From Amycolatopsis dendrobii (GTDB lineage Bacteria > Actinomycetota > Actinomycetes > Mycobacteriales > Pseudonocardiaceae): a stretch of DNA of 64,000 nt. The first letter of the stretch is position 1, and each line of letters starts with the position of its first letter. The notes under the pieces are model-generated. The model saw only the letters and a list, made by a program, of their open reading frames with translations, made no database searches and was not told the DNA's origin. The stretch covers positions 62,001-126,000 of the forward strand of contig NZ_JACGZW010000005.1 of assembly GCF_014145675.1 (NCBI RefSeq). The letters are read 5' to 3'. A program made the translations under genes and the position numbers. Positions 42,935-51,758 of this stretch are shown here, one piece after another.

Positions 42935-43737
42935 AACGGACAGCAGCTCAGCGACCGCCGCGAGATCGGGAAGTCGAAGTAGGTGTCCGGGAACGTCTCC
43001 GGCTGGAACGTGTAGTGCCACCATTCCTCGGGCAGGTTCTTGAACCCGGCCCGTTCCAGTCCGCGCAGCAGGAGCATCCGGTTCTCCCGCTGTTTGCCGG
43101 CGATCCGCGGGTCGAGCGTGTGCGCGAGGGTGTCGAAGCAGTCGAAACCGGTGCCCATGTCGAGCGAGTTGTCCGGGAATCGTTCGGCTTTCGGGCCGTA
43201 GCACGGCGTCAGCGGCTCGCCGGGGCGGTACGGCCGCGTCGGGAGCGCCGGAAGCCGGACGAGGGTCAGGTCGACCGTGCTTCCCCGGCTGTGGCCGGAT
43301 TTCGCCGCGATGTAGCCGTCCGCGAAAAGGCGGTCCTTCTCCACGCGCGGGTAGAACTCGGCCTTCATCCGCAGATCGGACAGATCCTCGGCCCAGCGCA
43401 CGAAGTTGTCGACCGCGCGCTGCGGGCGGTAGCAGTCGTAGACCTTCAGCGTGTAACCCCGGCGCAGGAACGACAACTGCGCCTTGTGCAGGGCGGCAGC
43501 GGCGGCCCGGGTCAGGATGCACATCGGCTGCCGGTAGCCGTCGACCCGCGCGCCGGTGAAGTTGTGCGGCGTGCTGTACCGGATCTCCTGCACGATGGTC
43601 GGGTCGACGTCACGCAAGGCGACGAATTCGGGCGGCGCCTTCACCTCCGGTGCGGCCGGCGCCGGCGGTGCGGCGACGAGACAGGTCAGCAGGCTCATCG
43701 CGGCGACCGCAAGGCCGCGCATCATCTTTCCGCGCAT
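42931..43737 (-). CDS. Secreted D-Ala-D-Ala dipeptidase, VanX family
   Basis: The 268-residue protein has an N-terminal secretion signal (about 1-29, LAVAAMSLLTCLVAAPPAPAA). The catalytic set fits VanX/DdpX zinc dipeptidases: Arg104 in YRPQ, His149 and Asp156 in SGHSRGSTVD, and Glu238-x-x-His241 in EEWWH, with the same spacing as VanX His116/Asp123 and Glu181/His184. Classical VanX is cytoplasmic; an exported one would act on wall-derived dipeptides or peptides. No vanH, vanA or vanRS lies nearby, so glycopeptide resistance is unlikely from context. Start is one of several close Met codons (43737, 43725, 43722). Confidence 0.88.
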   Translation of the reverse strand: MRGKMMRGLAVAAMSLLTCLVAAPPAPAAPEVKAPPEFVALRDVDPTIVQEIRYSTPHNFTGARVDGYRQPMCILTRAAAAALHKAQLSFLRRGYTLKVYDCYRPQRAVDNFVRWAEDLSDLRMKAEFYPRVEKDRLFADGYIAAKSGHSRGSTVDLTLVRLPALPTRPYRPGEPLTPCYGPKAERFPDNSLDMGTGFDCFDTLAHTLDPRIAGKQRENRMLLLRGLERAGFKNLPEEWWHYTFQPETFPDTYFDFPISRRSLSCCPF

Positions 43738-43770
43738 AGCCGGATTGCTTACCACAAGATCGCGCTGAAG

Positions 43771-43804
43771 TCCCCGGGTGCGGACACAAGGCCGCACCCG
43801 GGGA
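43771..43804 (-). terminator. Strong 13-bp hairpin after the MBL-fold gene
   Basis: TCCCCGGGTGCGG pairs perfectly with CCGCACCCGGGGA around an 8-nt loop. It starts 10 nt beyond the stop codon of the MBL-fold gene at 43814 and precedes the VanX-type gene, so the two genes are probably separate transcripts. Confidence 0.7.
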
Positions 43805-43813
43805 AGGTCCGGA

Positions 43814-44713
43814 TCAGTAGTCCCAGACAGCCGGCACGAAACGGAACGCGTTGCCCGCGACCGCCACGTGGCAGACGGACGGGAACGGCAGGTGCGTCGC
43901 GACCAGCTGCTCGCCGCTGGCCGCCAGCTCCTTCAGCAGCCGGACCCGGACGCGTGCCGATTCCTCCGGGTCGTGCTCGAAACCGTTGTACCAGTCCGGA
44001 TTCTCGAATCCGGGCTGGAACACCGCGTCACCGGCGAAGGTGAGCCGCTCGCCGCCGGACTCCAGCCGGACGATGCTGTGGCCGGGAGTATGTCCACCAG
44101 TACGGCAGATGCGTACGCCCGGCGCCACCTCGTGTTCGGTCTCGAACGGCCGCAGCTGGCCGCGGTACACGTCGAGGAACCGGGTGGCCGTCGTGCGCAG
44201 CACCTCCGGGATCGGCTCCGGCATGACGGTCCGCGAGAAATCGGGGGCCTGCCAGAATTCTGCCTCCGCCGAAGCGAGGTGCACCTGCAGATCCTCGCGC
44301 AGGCGGCCGCGGAGCCCCTCGACGAGCAAGCCGCCGATGTGGTCCATGTGCAGGTGGGTGAGCACGACATCGGTCACCGACGACGGGTCGATTCCGGCCG
44401 CGACGAGCCGCATCGCCAGTTGCCCGGCGCGGGGGAAGCCGGGGAATTCGGTTCCCAGGCCGGAATCGATCAGCACCGTCCGGCCGCCGCTGCGCACCAC
44501 GGCGACGTTCAGCGGCCAGTCGATCATCTCCGGCGGCAGGAACATCTCGCGCAGCCACGCGGCCAGATCGGCCCGGTCGGCGTTGGTGGCCAGCGTTTCG
44601 GCGGTGATCGGCAGCACCCCGTCGCTGATCACCAGCACGTCGATGTCGCCGACCTTCAGCGCGTACCGCGAAGGGACCGCCTCGTCGAGACGGGCGGAAG
44701 GGGCCAAGCTCAT
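43814..44713 (-). CDS. Metallo-beta-lactamase-fold hydrolase
   Basis: The 299-residue protein has the binuclear zinc motif H120-L-H122-M-D124-H125, followed by GGHTPGHS (about 208-215) and FAGDAVF (about 228-234), the remaining metal ligands of the fold. The layout fits the group holding quorum-quenching lactonases and methyl-parathion hydrolase. The N-terminus has no signal peptide. GAGGAGAA just before ATG 44713 is a strong ribosome site. Substrate cannot be deduced; a lactone or ester is plausible. The upstream 110 bp contain an imperfect palindrome at 44756-44775. Confidence 0.87.
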   Translation of the reverse strand: MSLAPSARLDEAVPSRYALKVGDIDVLVISDGVLPITAETLATNADRADLAAWLREMFLPPEMIDWPLNVAVVRSGGRTVLIDSGLGTEFPGFPRAGQLAMRLVAAGIDPSSVTDVVLTHLHMDHIGGLLVEGLRGRLREDLQVHLASAEAEFWQAPDFSRTVMPEPIPEVLRTTATRFLDVYRGQLRPFETEHEVAPGVRICRTGGHTPGHSIVRLESGGERLTFAGDAVFQPGFENPDWYNGFEHDPEESARVRVRLLKELAASGEQLVATHLPFPSVCHVAVAGNAFRFVPAVWDY

Positions 44714-44824
44714 AGGTTCTCCTCGGGAGTCGCACAGCCAGATCGTCGGCTAAGACCGGACGGCCGCCCGGTTTGTGACAACCCGCCGGAAAAAGCGTTC
44801 GTCCGGGATCTTGTTCCGCGACAG

Positions 44825-45733
44825 TCAGGTTTGCGGAGCTTTCGACGCCTTCCGCACCACGCGCCGCCGCCCGTCCGCGCGCAGCATGGGCTCGAACCGC
44901 GACCGCGCCTCCTCCGCCAGCTCGGCGCCGAGGTCGACCTCGTACCGGCCCGCCGAAGCCGCGATGCGCAACTGATCGCCGCGCGCGCCAAGACCGGTGA
45001 TGCGGTTCCGCGCCACCGCCAGCAACTGCACGCCATGGGTCAGCGGCCGCCGGCCCAGCACATGCCGGACCACCACCAGCTCCTGCCGCGTCAACGCGAC
45101 GAACGCCGCCGGCCGGGATCGCTGCCACAGCCAGCGTCGCGGGAGTTCCGGTTCCGCGCCGAGGCAGCGCGCATGCCGGGGATGCCCCAGTGCCACCAGC
45201 GGCGACACGGGAAGCCGCTCCCAGCCGAGAGAAGGCGGGCCCGCGTGCGCCGGTTCCGGCGCGCCGGGACGGTGCGCGCGCGACCGCACGTGCGTCACGA
45301 GGTCGGCCACCGCGGGCCACGCCCACGAGCGGTAGCGGAAAACCAGTGTCGCCCGAACGCCGGTTAGCACCAGGCACGAGTGCTTCCCCGCCATCGCGTG
45401 CTCGACCGCGATCAGCTCCGGGTACGGGATCGCGCCGACGATGCGCGGGTACGGCAGATCGTCGACCCACAGCGCCACCCCGCGCGCGCCCGCGCCCAGC
45501 GCCTGTTCCGGCGTCCACACCACGCCGTCGCCCGACGGCCGGGTCGCCGACGGGGCCAGGACCACCTCGCCGGGGCCGACCAGGTCCGCGAGGTCTTCCG
45601 CCGCCGCACCCGGCCGGGACCAGCGCGAAGGCGGTTTCGTGTCGAGGCGGTCGGCGAGGTCGCGGCCGACCTGGATCTCCCACGGCTCGGCCGCGGCGCC
45701 GAGCGCGGCCCGCGCCCCACCGATGCCGGACAT
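44825..45733 (-). CDS. Hypothetical protein, Arg/Ala-rich
   Basis: I do not recognise this 302-residue protein. The frame has the G/C-biased third positions of a real actinobacterial gene and is free of stops over 909 bp on the strand of its neighbours. There is no signal peptide or membrane helix. The middle contains two stretches that look like beta-rich, PH-like segments (HSCLVLTGVRATLVFRYRSW, and AAFVALTRQELVVVRHVLG with RNRITGLGARGDQLRI). This pattern is typical of proteins that monitor or modulate membrane association, but that is only an impression. It is co-directional with the MBL-fold gene, 111 bp away, and divergent from the amidohydrolase. Confidence 0.6.
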   Translation of the reverse strand: MSGIGGARAALGAAAEPWEIQVGRDLADRLDTKPPSRWSRPGAAAEDLADLVGPGEVVLAPSATRPSGDGVVWTPEQALGAGARGVALWVDDLPYPRIVGAIPYPELIAVEHAMAGKHSCLVLTGVRATLVFRYRSWAWPAVADLVTHVRSRAHRPGAPEPAHAGPPSLGWERLPVSPLVALGHPRHARCLGAEPELPRRWLWQRSRPAAFVALTRQELVVVRHVLGRRPLTHGVQLLAVARNRITGLGARGDQLRIAASAGRYEVDLGAELAEEARSRFEPMLRADGRRRVVRKASKAPQT

Positions 45734-45980
45734 GCGAGCCTCCTGCCGCCGCGGGAGCCGGGCCGGACGCCCGGTTCTTCCAGCGTATACACCGCCGCGG
45801 AGCCGGTTCCCATTCCGCAGTCCGCCCGGGTGCGACCTAGATCACCCGATCGCCGCAACCCGCTTCGGCGATGCGCCCGCGCCCGCCCCGCCCCTAGAAT
45901 CGGCGGTGCGGCACCGTGGCCACACCGTCCTTTGTGGACACAGCGCCGTACGGTCAGCCGTCGACCCTGGAGGGAACCTC

Positions 45981-47591
45981 GTGTCCGCACCGGAATCCGT
46001 GCAGATCGTCACCGCCCGGCGCATCGTGACCATGGCCGGCGCCGAACCTCCGGCCTTCGCGATGCGCGGCGAACGGATCGTCGCGCACGGCACTGTCGCC
46101 GACTTGCGCGGCGAGTTCCCGGCCGCGCAGCTGCACGATTTCGGCGATGCCACCGTCATCCCCGGCTTCAACGACGCCCACCAGCACCCGACCGTCGTCG
46201 CCGCGCAGTCCTTGCAGGTCGACCTCTCGCCGTCCCGGATCCGCTCGACCGCAGACCTCACCGCGGCCCTGCGCGAACGAGCCGCCGCGACGCCGCCCGG
46301 CGAATGGGTCATCGGCTGCGGCTACGACTCGTTCCGCAGCAACGGCGGCCGCGAACTCACCCGCGCCGAACTGGACGAAGCCTGCCCGGACCACCCGGTC
46401 CTGGTCGTGCACGTGACGCTGCACGCCGGCGTCGTCAACTCCCCCGGCCTCGCCCTCGCCGGCCTCGCCGACTCCAGCGAACCCCCGCCCGGCGGCCACC
46501 TCGGCCGGGACGCCGCCGGCCGCCTCGACGGCGTCATCCACGACCAAGCCCTCTACGACCTGGCGTTTCCCGCCTTCACCCCGCGCCCGACGATCGTGCG
46601 GGACCCGTCGACCGAGGTCCTGGCCGCCGCCTTCACCCGGCACGCAGCGGCTCTGCACGCCGCCGGCATCACCTCGGTCGGCGACGCACTCGTCGGCCGC
46701 ACCGAATGGCAGGTCCTCCGCCACCTCGCCGACCAGAACCAGCTCACGCTCCGGGTCAACGCGCTCGCCGCCTACGACCACTTCGACTACTTCCGTGCCC
46801 TCCCCGACACCCCGCTCACGCCCGAAACCCGGCTGCGCCTTGGCGGCGTCAAGACCTTCGCCGACGGTGCCGTCAACGGCGGGACCTGCCTGGTCGAGCA
46901 GCCCATCGAAGGCACCGACAGCTACGGCTTGGAGCGCGTCAGCGCCGCCGAACTCGCCGACACCGTGCGCCACGTGCACGACGCCGGCTGGAGGGTCTGC
47001 GTGCACGCCAACGGCGACCGCGCGATCCGCCGGGTCCTCGACGCCGTCGACCAGGCCCAAGCCGCCAACCCGCGCGAGGATCCCCGGCACCGCATCGAAC
47101 ACTGTTCCATCATCGACGACGAGATCCTGAAGCGCATGCGCGAGCACGGCATGGTCGCGGTGCCGTTCGCGAACTACGCCGCCGCGCACGGGGACAAACT
47201 GACCAAGTACTACGGGGAGGAACGGGTCGAGCGCATGTTCGCCCACCGCGCGATGCTCGACGCCGGAGTCGCCGTGGCCGGCTCGTCGGACCATCCGTGC
47301 GGGCCGTTCCCGCCGCTGTACGCACTGCGCAGCTGCGTGACGCGCCGGGCCCCGGACGGCGAGTTGTTCGGGCCTTCGCAGCGGATCAGCGTGGAGGCCG
47401 CGCTCGGGGTTTACACCACGGGGTCGGCCTATGCGTCCGGGGAGGAGACCACCAAGGGCCAGCTCGCGCCGGGGTTCCTGGCCGATTTCGCGGTGCTGGC
47501 GGAGGATCCGTTCGCGGCCGATCCGGAAGCGCTGGATCGGGTGCCGGTACGGGAAACGTGGGTCGGCGGGGAGCAGGTCTGGTCGGCCTGA
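45981..47591 (+). CDS. Amidohydrolase-3 family protein (YtcJ-like)
   Basis: The 536-residue metal-dependent amidohydrolase has the N-terminal metal site VIPGFNDAHQHP (about 57-68), the family mark GGVKTFADGAVNGGT in the centre, VHANGDRAI, HRIEHCSI, and SSDHPCGPFPPL near the end, which hold the remaining His/Asp ligands. YtcJ-like enzymes hydrolyse cyclic or N-acyl amides; the natural substrate is usually unknown. GTG 45981 has an ideal GGAGGGAA ribosome site; the same frame is open back to 45441 but that part lies antisense to the hypothetical gene and is not credible. Confidence 0.9.
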   Translation: MSAPESVQIVTARRIVTMAGAEPPAFAMRGERIVAHGTVADLRGEFPAAQLHDFGDATVIPGFNDAHQHPTVVAAQSLQVDLSPSRIRSTADLTAALRERAAATPPGEWVIGCGYDSFRSNGGRELTRAELDEACPDHPVLVVHVTLHAGVVNSPGLALAGLADSSEPPPGGHLGRDAAGRLDGVIHDQALYDLAFPAFTPRPTIVRDPSTEVLAAAFTRHAAALHAAGITSVGDALVGRTEWQVLRHLADQNQLTLRVNALAAYDHFDYFRALPDTPLTPETRLRLGGVKTFADGAVNGGTCLVEQPIEGTDSYGLERVSAAELADTVRHVHDAGWRVCVHANGDRAIRRVLDAVDQAQAANPREDPRHRIEHCSIIDDEILKRMREHGMVAVPFANYAAAHGDKLTKYYGEERVERMFAHRAMLDAGVAVAGSSDHPCGPFPPLYALRSCVTRRAPDGELFGPSQRISVEAALGVYTTGSAYASGEETTKGQLAPGFLADFAVLAEDPFAADPEALDRVPVRETWVGGEQVWSA

Positions 47592-47627
47592 TTTATCGCC
47601 GGAAACTCGATATTTGCAAGATAAATC
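47590..47627. promoter_or_regulatory. Inverted repeat GATTTATC...GATAAATC and possible promoter before the GNAT gene
   Basis: Perfect 8-bp A/T-rich arms (47590-47597 and 47620-47627) flank 22 nt in an otherwise G/C-rich region. TTGCAA (47614-47619), 16 nt, then TAGCGT (47636-47641) could be a -35/-10 pair for the gene starting at 47649, with the right arm lying in its spacer, as an operator would. Confidence 0.45.
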
Positions 47628-47648
47628 GCACCGGCTAGCGTTTTCTCC

Positions 47649-48122
47649 ATGAACGCTGCCGTCGTCCGCGCCACGCCCGAATCCGTACCGCAGCTCGTCG
47701 CCTCGGCAACCGCCTTGTTCGCCGAGGACGGCGGGCAGCGCGATCCGCAGCTGGACCTCGGCTGGCCGCGCCGCGAAGGTACCGCCTACTTCACGGAACT
47801 AGTGCGCCGCAACGATTCCCTGTGCCTGCTGGCGCTCTCCCCCGCAAATTCCGCGATCGGCCACCTGATCGGCCGAATCCGCCGCCCCGACCCACTCCGG
47901 CCGAGCGCGGTGGCCGGCGTGCTGGAAAGCCTGCGCGTCGACCCCGCACACCACGAAACCGGTGTCGCGACGGCGCTGACGGAAGAATTCTTCGCTTGGG
48001 CAAGGGAATGCGGCGCGAATCAAGCCAGCGTCACGGCGTATGCGGCCAACGAATCCGCCATCAGCTTCTACCGCGGCCGCGGGTTCTCCCCGTTCGAACT
48101 CACGTTGCACGCGCCGCTCTAG
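47649..48122 (+). CDS. GNAT-family N-acetyltransferase
   Basis: The 157-residue protein has the GNAT fold: central strand VAGVLESLRVDPAHHETGVATALTEEFFAWA, which includes the acetyl-CoA loop (here ETGVAT in place of the usual Q/RxxGxG/A), and a C-terminal ANESAISFYRGRGF typical of motif B. The substrate is unknown; such stand-alone GNATs acetylate amines on small molecules or proteins. It is convergent with the response-regulator gene, with only 3 bp between stop codons. Confidence 0.88.
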   Translation: MNAAVVRATPESVPQLVASATALFAEDGGQRDPQLDLGWPRREGTAYFTELVRRNDSLCLLALSPANSAIGHLIGRIRRPDPLRPSAVAGVLESLRVDPAHHETGVATALTEEFFAWARECGANQASVTAYAANESAISFYRGRGFSPFELTLHAPL

Positions 48123-48125
48123 CTC

Positions 48126-48749
48126 CTACAGCGTCAGATACCCCTGCGCGAACGCCGCAGCCACCGCCGCCGCGCGGTCGTTTACGCCCAGTTTCGCGTA
48201 GACGTGCAGCAGGTGCGTCTTCACCGTCGCCTGGCTGATGAACAACTGCTCCGCCGCCCGGCGGTTCGTCGCGCCCTTCGCGATCAGGTTCAGGACCTCG
48301 ATCTCGCGTTCCGACAACAGGTCCGCCGCAGGGTGCCGCAACTGTCCCAGCAGGCGGGTCGCGACCGTCGGCGACAGCACTGCCTGCCCTTGCGCCGCCG
48401 CCTCGACCGCGCGGAAAAGCTCCTCCCGGGGCGCTTCCTTCAGCAGATACCCGGTGGCTCCCGCTTCGATGGCCGGGAGGACGTCGCTGTCGGTGTCGTA
48501 CGTTGTCAGCACCAGGATTCGGGCGGGGACACCGCGTTTCGCCAGTTCCTTGATCGCGGTGACGCCGTCGGTGCCCGGCATTCGCAGGTCCATCAGGATG
48601 ACGTCCGGCCGAAGCCGCACACCAGCGGTGATCGCGGCCTCGCCGTCCGCGGCCTCGCCGACCACCTCGAACCGCGGCTCGGCGCCGAACATGCCGCGCA
48701 GGCCGTCGCGCACCACCGGGTGATCGTCGACGATCAGCACCGAGATCAC
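48126..48749 (-). CDS. Two-component response regulator, NarL/LuxR type
   Basis: The 207-residue protein has a receiver domain with the acidic pocket VDDH (8-9), phospho-acceptor Asp54 in ILMDLRMPG and Lys in GYLLKEAP near 105, followed by a LuxR helix-turn-helix (LSEREIEVLNLIAKGATNRRAAEQLFISQATVKTH) near 145-180. The start GTG 48749 overlaps the stop of the histidine kinase gene (GTGA), so they are translationally coupled. It probably activates the ABC exporter genes at the head of the same operon. Confidence 0.95.
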   Translation of the reverse strand: MISVLIVDDHPVVRDGLRGMFGAEPRFEVVGEAADGEAAITAGVRLRPDVILMDLRMPGTDGVTAIKELAKRGVPARILVLTTYDTDSDVLPAIEAGATGYLLKEAPREELFRAVEAAAQGQAVLSPTVATRLLGQLRHPAADLLSEREIEVLNLIAKGATNRRAAEQLFISQATVKTHLLHVYAKLGVNDRAAAVAAAFAQGYLTL

Positions 48750-50002
48750 CGCGCACCTCCGGCTGGAATGGCGGGCACGGTCGCCGAGATCGCGGTGCCG
48801 CGGCCGGGTTCCGATTCGATGTCCAGGCGTCCCGCGAGGCGTTGCACTCGTTGCCGCATTCCGGACAGGCCGAAACCGCCGTTCGTGGAGCCGTTGGCGC
48901 GCTTGACGTTCGGTGCGAAGCCGACGCCGTCGTCGCGGACGTCCAGCGTCACCAGGTCCGGCATGTACGACAAAGTGAGGCCGACCCGCTTCGCTCGCGC
49001 ATGCTTCGCGACGTTCGACAGCGCTTCTTGAGCTGTCCGCAGCAAGGCCACCTCGACGTCGGTGTGCATCGGGCGGGCGTCGCCGGTGGTGGTGAGCACG
49101 GCATCGACGCTGTTGGCCGCTGACCAATTTCTCGTCACCTCGCCGATCGCCTCCGGGAGCCGAGCCTCGGCGAGTACCGACGGCTCCACCGAGTGAACCG
49201 TCCGGCGGGCTTCGATCAGGCTTTCCCGGGCCAGATTCGTCGCGTTCGCCACGTGGCGGCCCAGCGCTTCCGGTTCGGCGGCGGTTTGTTCGGCTGCTTG
49301 CAACTGCGTCAGGATTCCGGCCAGGCCCTGTGCGAGGGTGTCGTGGATTTCCCGCGCCATCCGCTGCCGTTCGTCCAGGACCCCGGCCTCGCGAGCCTGG
49401 ACCAGCAATCGCGCGTGCAGTCCGGCGTTCTCGGCCAGGGCGGCTTCCAGTTTAAGATTGGCCTCGTGCAGTTCGGTGAGCGCCTGCTTCTGCAGTTCGT
49501 TCCGCTGATACGCCATTTCCACGAAATAAAACACCGCTCCCGCCAGCACGATCGAAAGCACGCTGACGCCCAGCAAAACCCACCACAAGTTTTCCGCGCT
49601 GATCTTGGTGATTCCGCCCAGGAAGGCCATCGCCGAGATCATCGCGGTGGCCGCGGCGCCGGCGTACCGCCAGCGCCCGGTCAGGTACTGGAAAGCTTGC
49701 GGGTAACCGGCAAAGGCGAACAGGCCGTACCACGGCGCAAGAGCGGCCAAGCCCGCCGCCATCGTCAGCAGGCCCGCGTAATAGCCCGCCCGCAACGTGT
49801 GCGGATGAAGAGTGTGAAACCACAGCAGCCAAAGCGCGACAGCCGCGGAAAGGCCTAGCACAACAGGAAGATACGCGGGCAGTTGAAGCAGGGCAATGCC
49901 TACGCTCACCGCGAGAAGAACGTAGGGCAGCACGGTGAAGGTCGCCGTCTGTGCGCGTTCCCAGCGGTCGAACTCTTCGCGCAGATCCCCCTCGATGCCC
50001 AC
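48746..50002 (-). CDS. Sensor histidine kinase (HisKA_3 type)
   Basis: The 418-residue kinase has about six N-terminal membrane segments (24-165), a coiled region (165-210), the phospho-acceptor His220 in ERQRMAREIHDTLAQGLAGI, and a HATPase domain with EALSNVAKHA and DVRDDGVGFAP, GGFGLSGM. It starts at GTG 50002 with GGGAG upstream, 3 nt after the ABC permease stop. The membrane-embedded sensor without a large extracellular loop fits the intramembrane kinases that sit with ABC exporters and respond to membrane-active compounds. Confidence 0.94.
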   Translation of the reverse strand: MGIEGDLREEFDRWERAQTATFTVLPYVLLAVSVGIALLQLPAYLPVVLGLSAAVALWLLWFHTLHPHTLRAGYYAGLLTMAAGLAALAPWYGLFAFAGYPQAFQYLTGRWRYAGAAATAMISAMAFLGGITKISAENLWWVLLGVSVLSIVLAGAVFYFVEMAYQRNELQKQALTELHEANLKLEAALAENAGLHARLLVQAREAGVLDERQRMAREIHDTLAQGLAGILTQLQAAEQTAAEPEALGRHVANATNLARESLIEARRTVHSVEPSVLAEARLPEAIGEVTRNWSAANSVDAVLTTTGDARPMHTDVEVALLRTAQEALSNVAKHARAKRVGLTLSYMPDLVTLDVRDDGVGFAPNVKRANGSTNGGFGLSGMRQRVQRLAGRLDIESEPGRGTAISATVPAIPAGGAR

Positions 50003-50005
50003 CAG

Positions 50006-50740
50006 TCACTCCCAGCGGAAATAGCGCGCGGCCAAGCCCCCGGCCACGGCAAGCCACCCTAGCATGACACCGAGGTGCAGCAGCTGCGGCCAATTCCCGG
50101 AAGCCGTGTCCTGCAATGCTTGTACGCCCGCGCCGAGCGGCGTCAGATCGCTGATCGTCCGCAGCACACGGTTCATGCTGTCGCGCGGCAGCCAGAGCCC
50201 GGCGAAGAACACGAGCGGGAAGAACACCAGGGAACCGACCGCGCTGGCGCTTTTGGCGGACCGGGCGAGCGCCGCGACCAGCAGTCCGATCGCGAACAGC
50301 GCCAGTGCCAGCAGGGCGAAGCTGAGCACGTACCCGGGCAGGTGCTGAGGCAGGTCGAGGCCGAAAGCCAGCCATCCGGTCAGGAGGATGACCAGCGTCG
50401 ACGCCGCCGACAGCACCACGGCCATCAGCAGTTGCGCACCGAGCAGGACCGTCGGTTTCACCGGGGTGAGCCGCATCCGCCGCAGCACGCCCGTCTCGCG
50501 ATAAGACGCGAACAGCTGCGACAGCCCGCTGAGCGAGAACAGCGCGACTCCCATCGCGACGACGATCGGCGGGTAGCGGCTGATCGTCTGGACTCCGTCC
50601 GGCCCGGTTTCGCGCAACGCCGGGATCAGGCCGAGAACGCCGAACAGGACCGGCGAGAACGCGAGCGCGAAAAACACGACGATCGGTTCGCGGAAGAACA
50701 GTTTCGTTTCGGTGGCGGCGAGCCGGGACAAGGCGGGCAC
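50006..50740 (-). CDS. ABC-2 type exporter permease
   Basis: The 244-residue membrane protein has six predicted helices and the ABC-2 pattern (FFREPIVVFFALAFSPVLFGVLGL at the front, SLVFFPLVFFAGLWLPRDSMNRVLRTISDLTPLGAGVQAL near the end). It follows the ATPase gene by 10 bp. Together they form a two-gene exporter of the DrrAB kind, with substrates often being antibiotics or lipids. Confidence 0.92.
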   Translation of the reverse strand: MPALSRLAATETKLFFREPIVVFFALAFSPVLFGVLGLIPALRETGPDGVQTISRYPPIVVAMGVALFSLSGLSQLFASYRETGVLRRMRLTPVKPTVLLGAQLLMAVVLSAASTLVILLTGWLAFGLDLPQHLPGYVLSFALLALALFAIGLLVAALARSAKSASAVGSLVFFPLVFFAGLWLPRDSMNRVLRTISDLTPLGAGVQALQDTASGNWPQLLHLGVMLGWLAVAGGLAARYFRWE

Positions 50741-50750
50741 CGGGGTCTCC

Positions 50751-51653
50751 TCAGGATTCGATGGAACGGCCGGTGAGCGCGACGAACGCGTCGTCCAGCG
50801 TGGTCTGGTCCATGCGCAGGTCGGCGATCTGGTCGCGGGCCAGCGCGGACGTCACGGCGAGCAGCAGGTTTCCCTGTCCGGTGACGACGATCTGGCTGCC
50901 CGCGCGCTCGACGGCGGTGACCTCCGGCAGTGCTGTGAGCACCGTTTCGTCCCACGGCGCGGCGACGCGAAACCGGAGCCGCTGCTGGTCGTCGACGCGT
51001 GCCACCAGCCCGGCCGGGCTGTCGACCGCGACGACCTGACCAGCGTCGATGACCGCCAGCCGGTCGCACAGCCGCTCGGCCTCCGCCATGAAGTGCGTGA
51101 CCAGCAGGATCGTCACGCCGCGCGCGCGGATGCGTTCGACCAGGCCCCAGACGTCGCGGCGGGCCTGCGGATCGAGGCCGGTGGTGAGCTCGTCGAGGAC
51201 CGCGACCTTCGGATTGCCGAGCAGCGCGAGCGCGATCGACAGCCGTTGTTTCTGGCCGCCGGACAAGCGGCGGAACTGAGTGCCGAGCTTGCTCTCGAGG
51301 GTCAGGATCTCGGCGAGTTCCCGCCAGTCGGCCGGGTCGCGGTAGAACGAGCTGTACAGCCGGAGCGCTTCGCCTACCTTCAGTTTGTGCGGCAGGCCGC
51401 TTTCCTGGAGCTGCCCGCCGAGGACCTGGCGCAGTTCGCCCTCGTCGCGCTGCGGGTCGAGGCCGCAGACCTGGATCGTCCCGCCGTCCGGCCTCCGCAA
51501 TCCTTCCACGCACTCGACCGTCGTGGTCTTGCCGGCCCCGTTCGGGCCGAGAATGCCGAAAATCTCGCCCGGTTCGACGGCGAAGCTGACGCCGTCGACG
51601 ACAGTTCGCCCGCCGTACCGCTTGACGAGGCGGTCCACCTCGATGATTGCCAT
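50751..51653 (-). CDS. ABC exporter ATP-binding protein
   Basis: The 300-residue ATPase has Walker A GPNGAGKT (36-43), signature LSGGQKQRLSIALALLG and Walker B VAVLDELTTGLD, then the switch His in LLVTHFM. A C-terminal extension of about 80 residues (RVDDQQRLRFRVAAP onward) matches the DrrA-type accessory domain. ATG 51653 begins the standard MAIIEVDRLVKRYGG; 17 extra in-frame codons upstream are unlikely. It is the first gene of a four-gene operon: ATPase, permease, kinase, regulator. Confidence 0.95.
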   Translation of the reverse strand: MAIIEVDRLVKRYGGRTVVDGVSFAVEPGEIFGILGPNGAGKTTTVECVEGLRRPDGGTIQVCGLDPQRDEGELRQVLGGQLQESGLPHKLKVGEALRLYSSFYRDPADWRELAEILTLESKLGTQFRRLSGGQKQRLSIALALLGNPKVAVLDELTTGLDPQARRDVWGLVERIRARGVTILLVTHFMAEAERLCDRLAVIDAGQVVAVDSPAGLVARVDDQQRLRFRVAAPWDETVLTALPEVTAVERAGSQIVVTGQGNLLLAVTSALARDQIADLRMDQTTLDDAFVALTGRSIES

Positions 51654-51758
51654 GCGTTCACCGTGCCGGGCGGCACCGGTGCGGCGAATCGACTGCGTGG
51701 CCACACTTTTCGGGCAGCGTGGGCGGAGCCGCGGATCAGCCGATCGGTCGATGCGCGA

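Noticed and set aside
42931..43737. Glycopeptide resistance cassette
   Set aside because: Only a secreted VanX-like protein is present; vanH, vanA and vanRS are absent and the neighbours are unrelated.
43814..44713. Firm call of the MBL-fold gene as an AHL lactonase
   Set aside because: HxHxDH is shared by many MBL-fold enzymes; nothing else in the sequence or context points to AHL.
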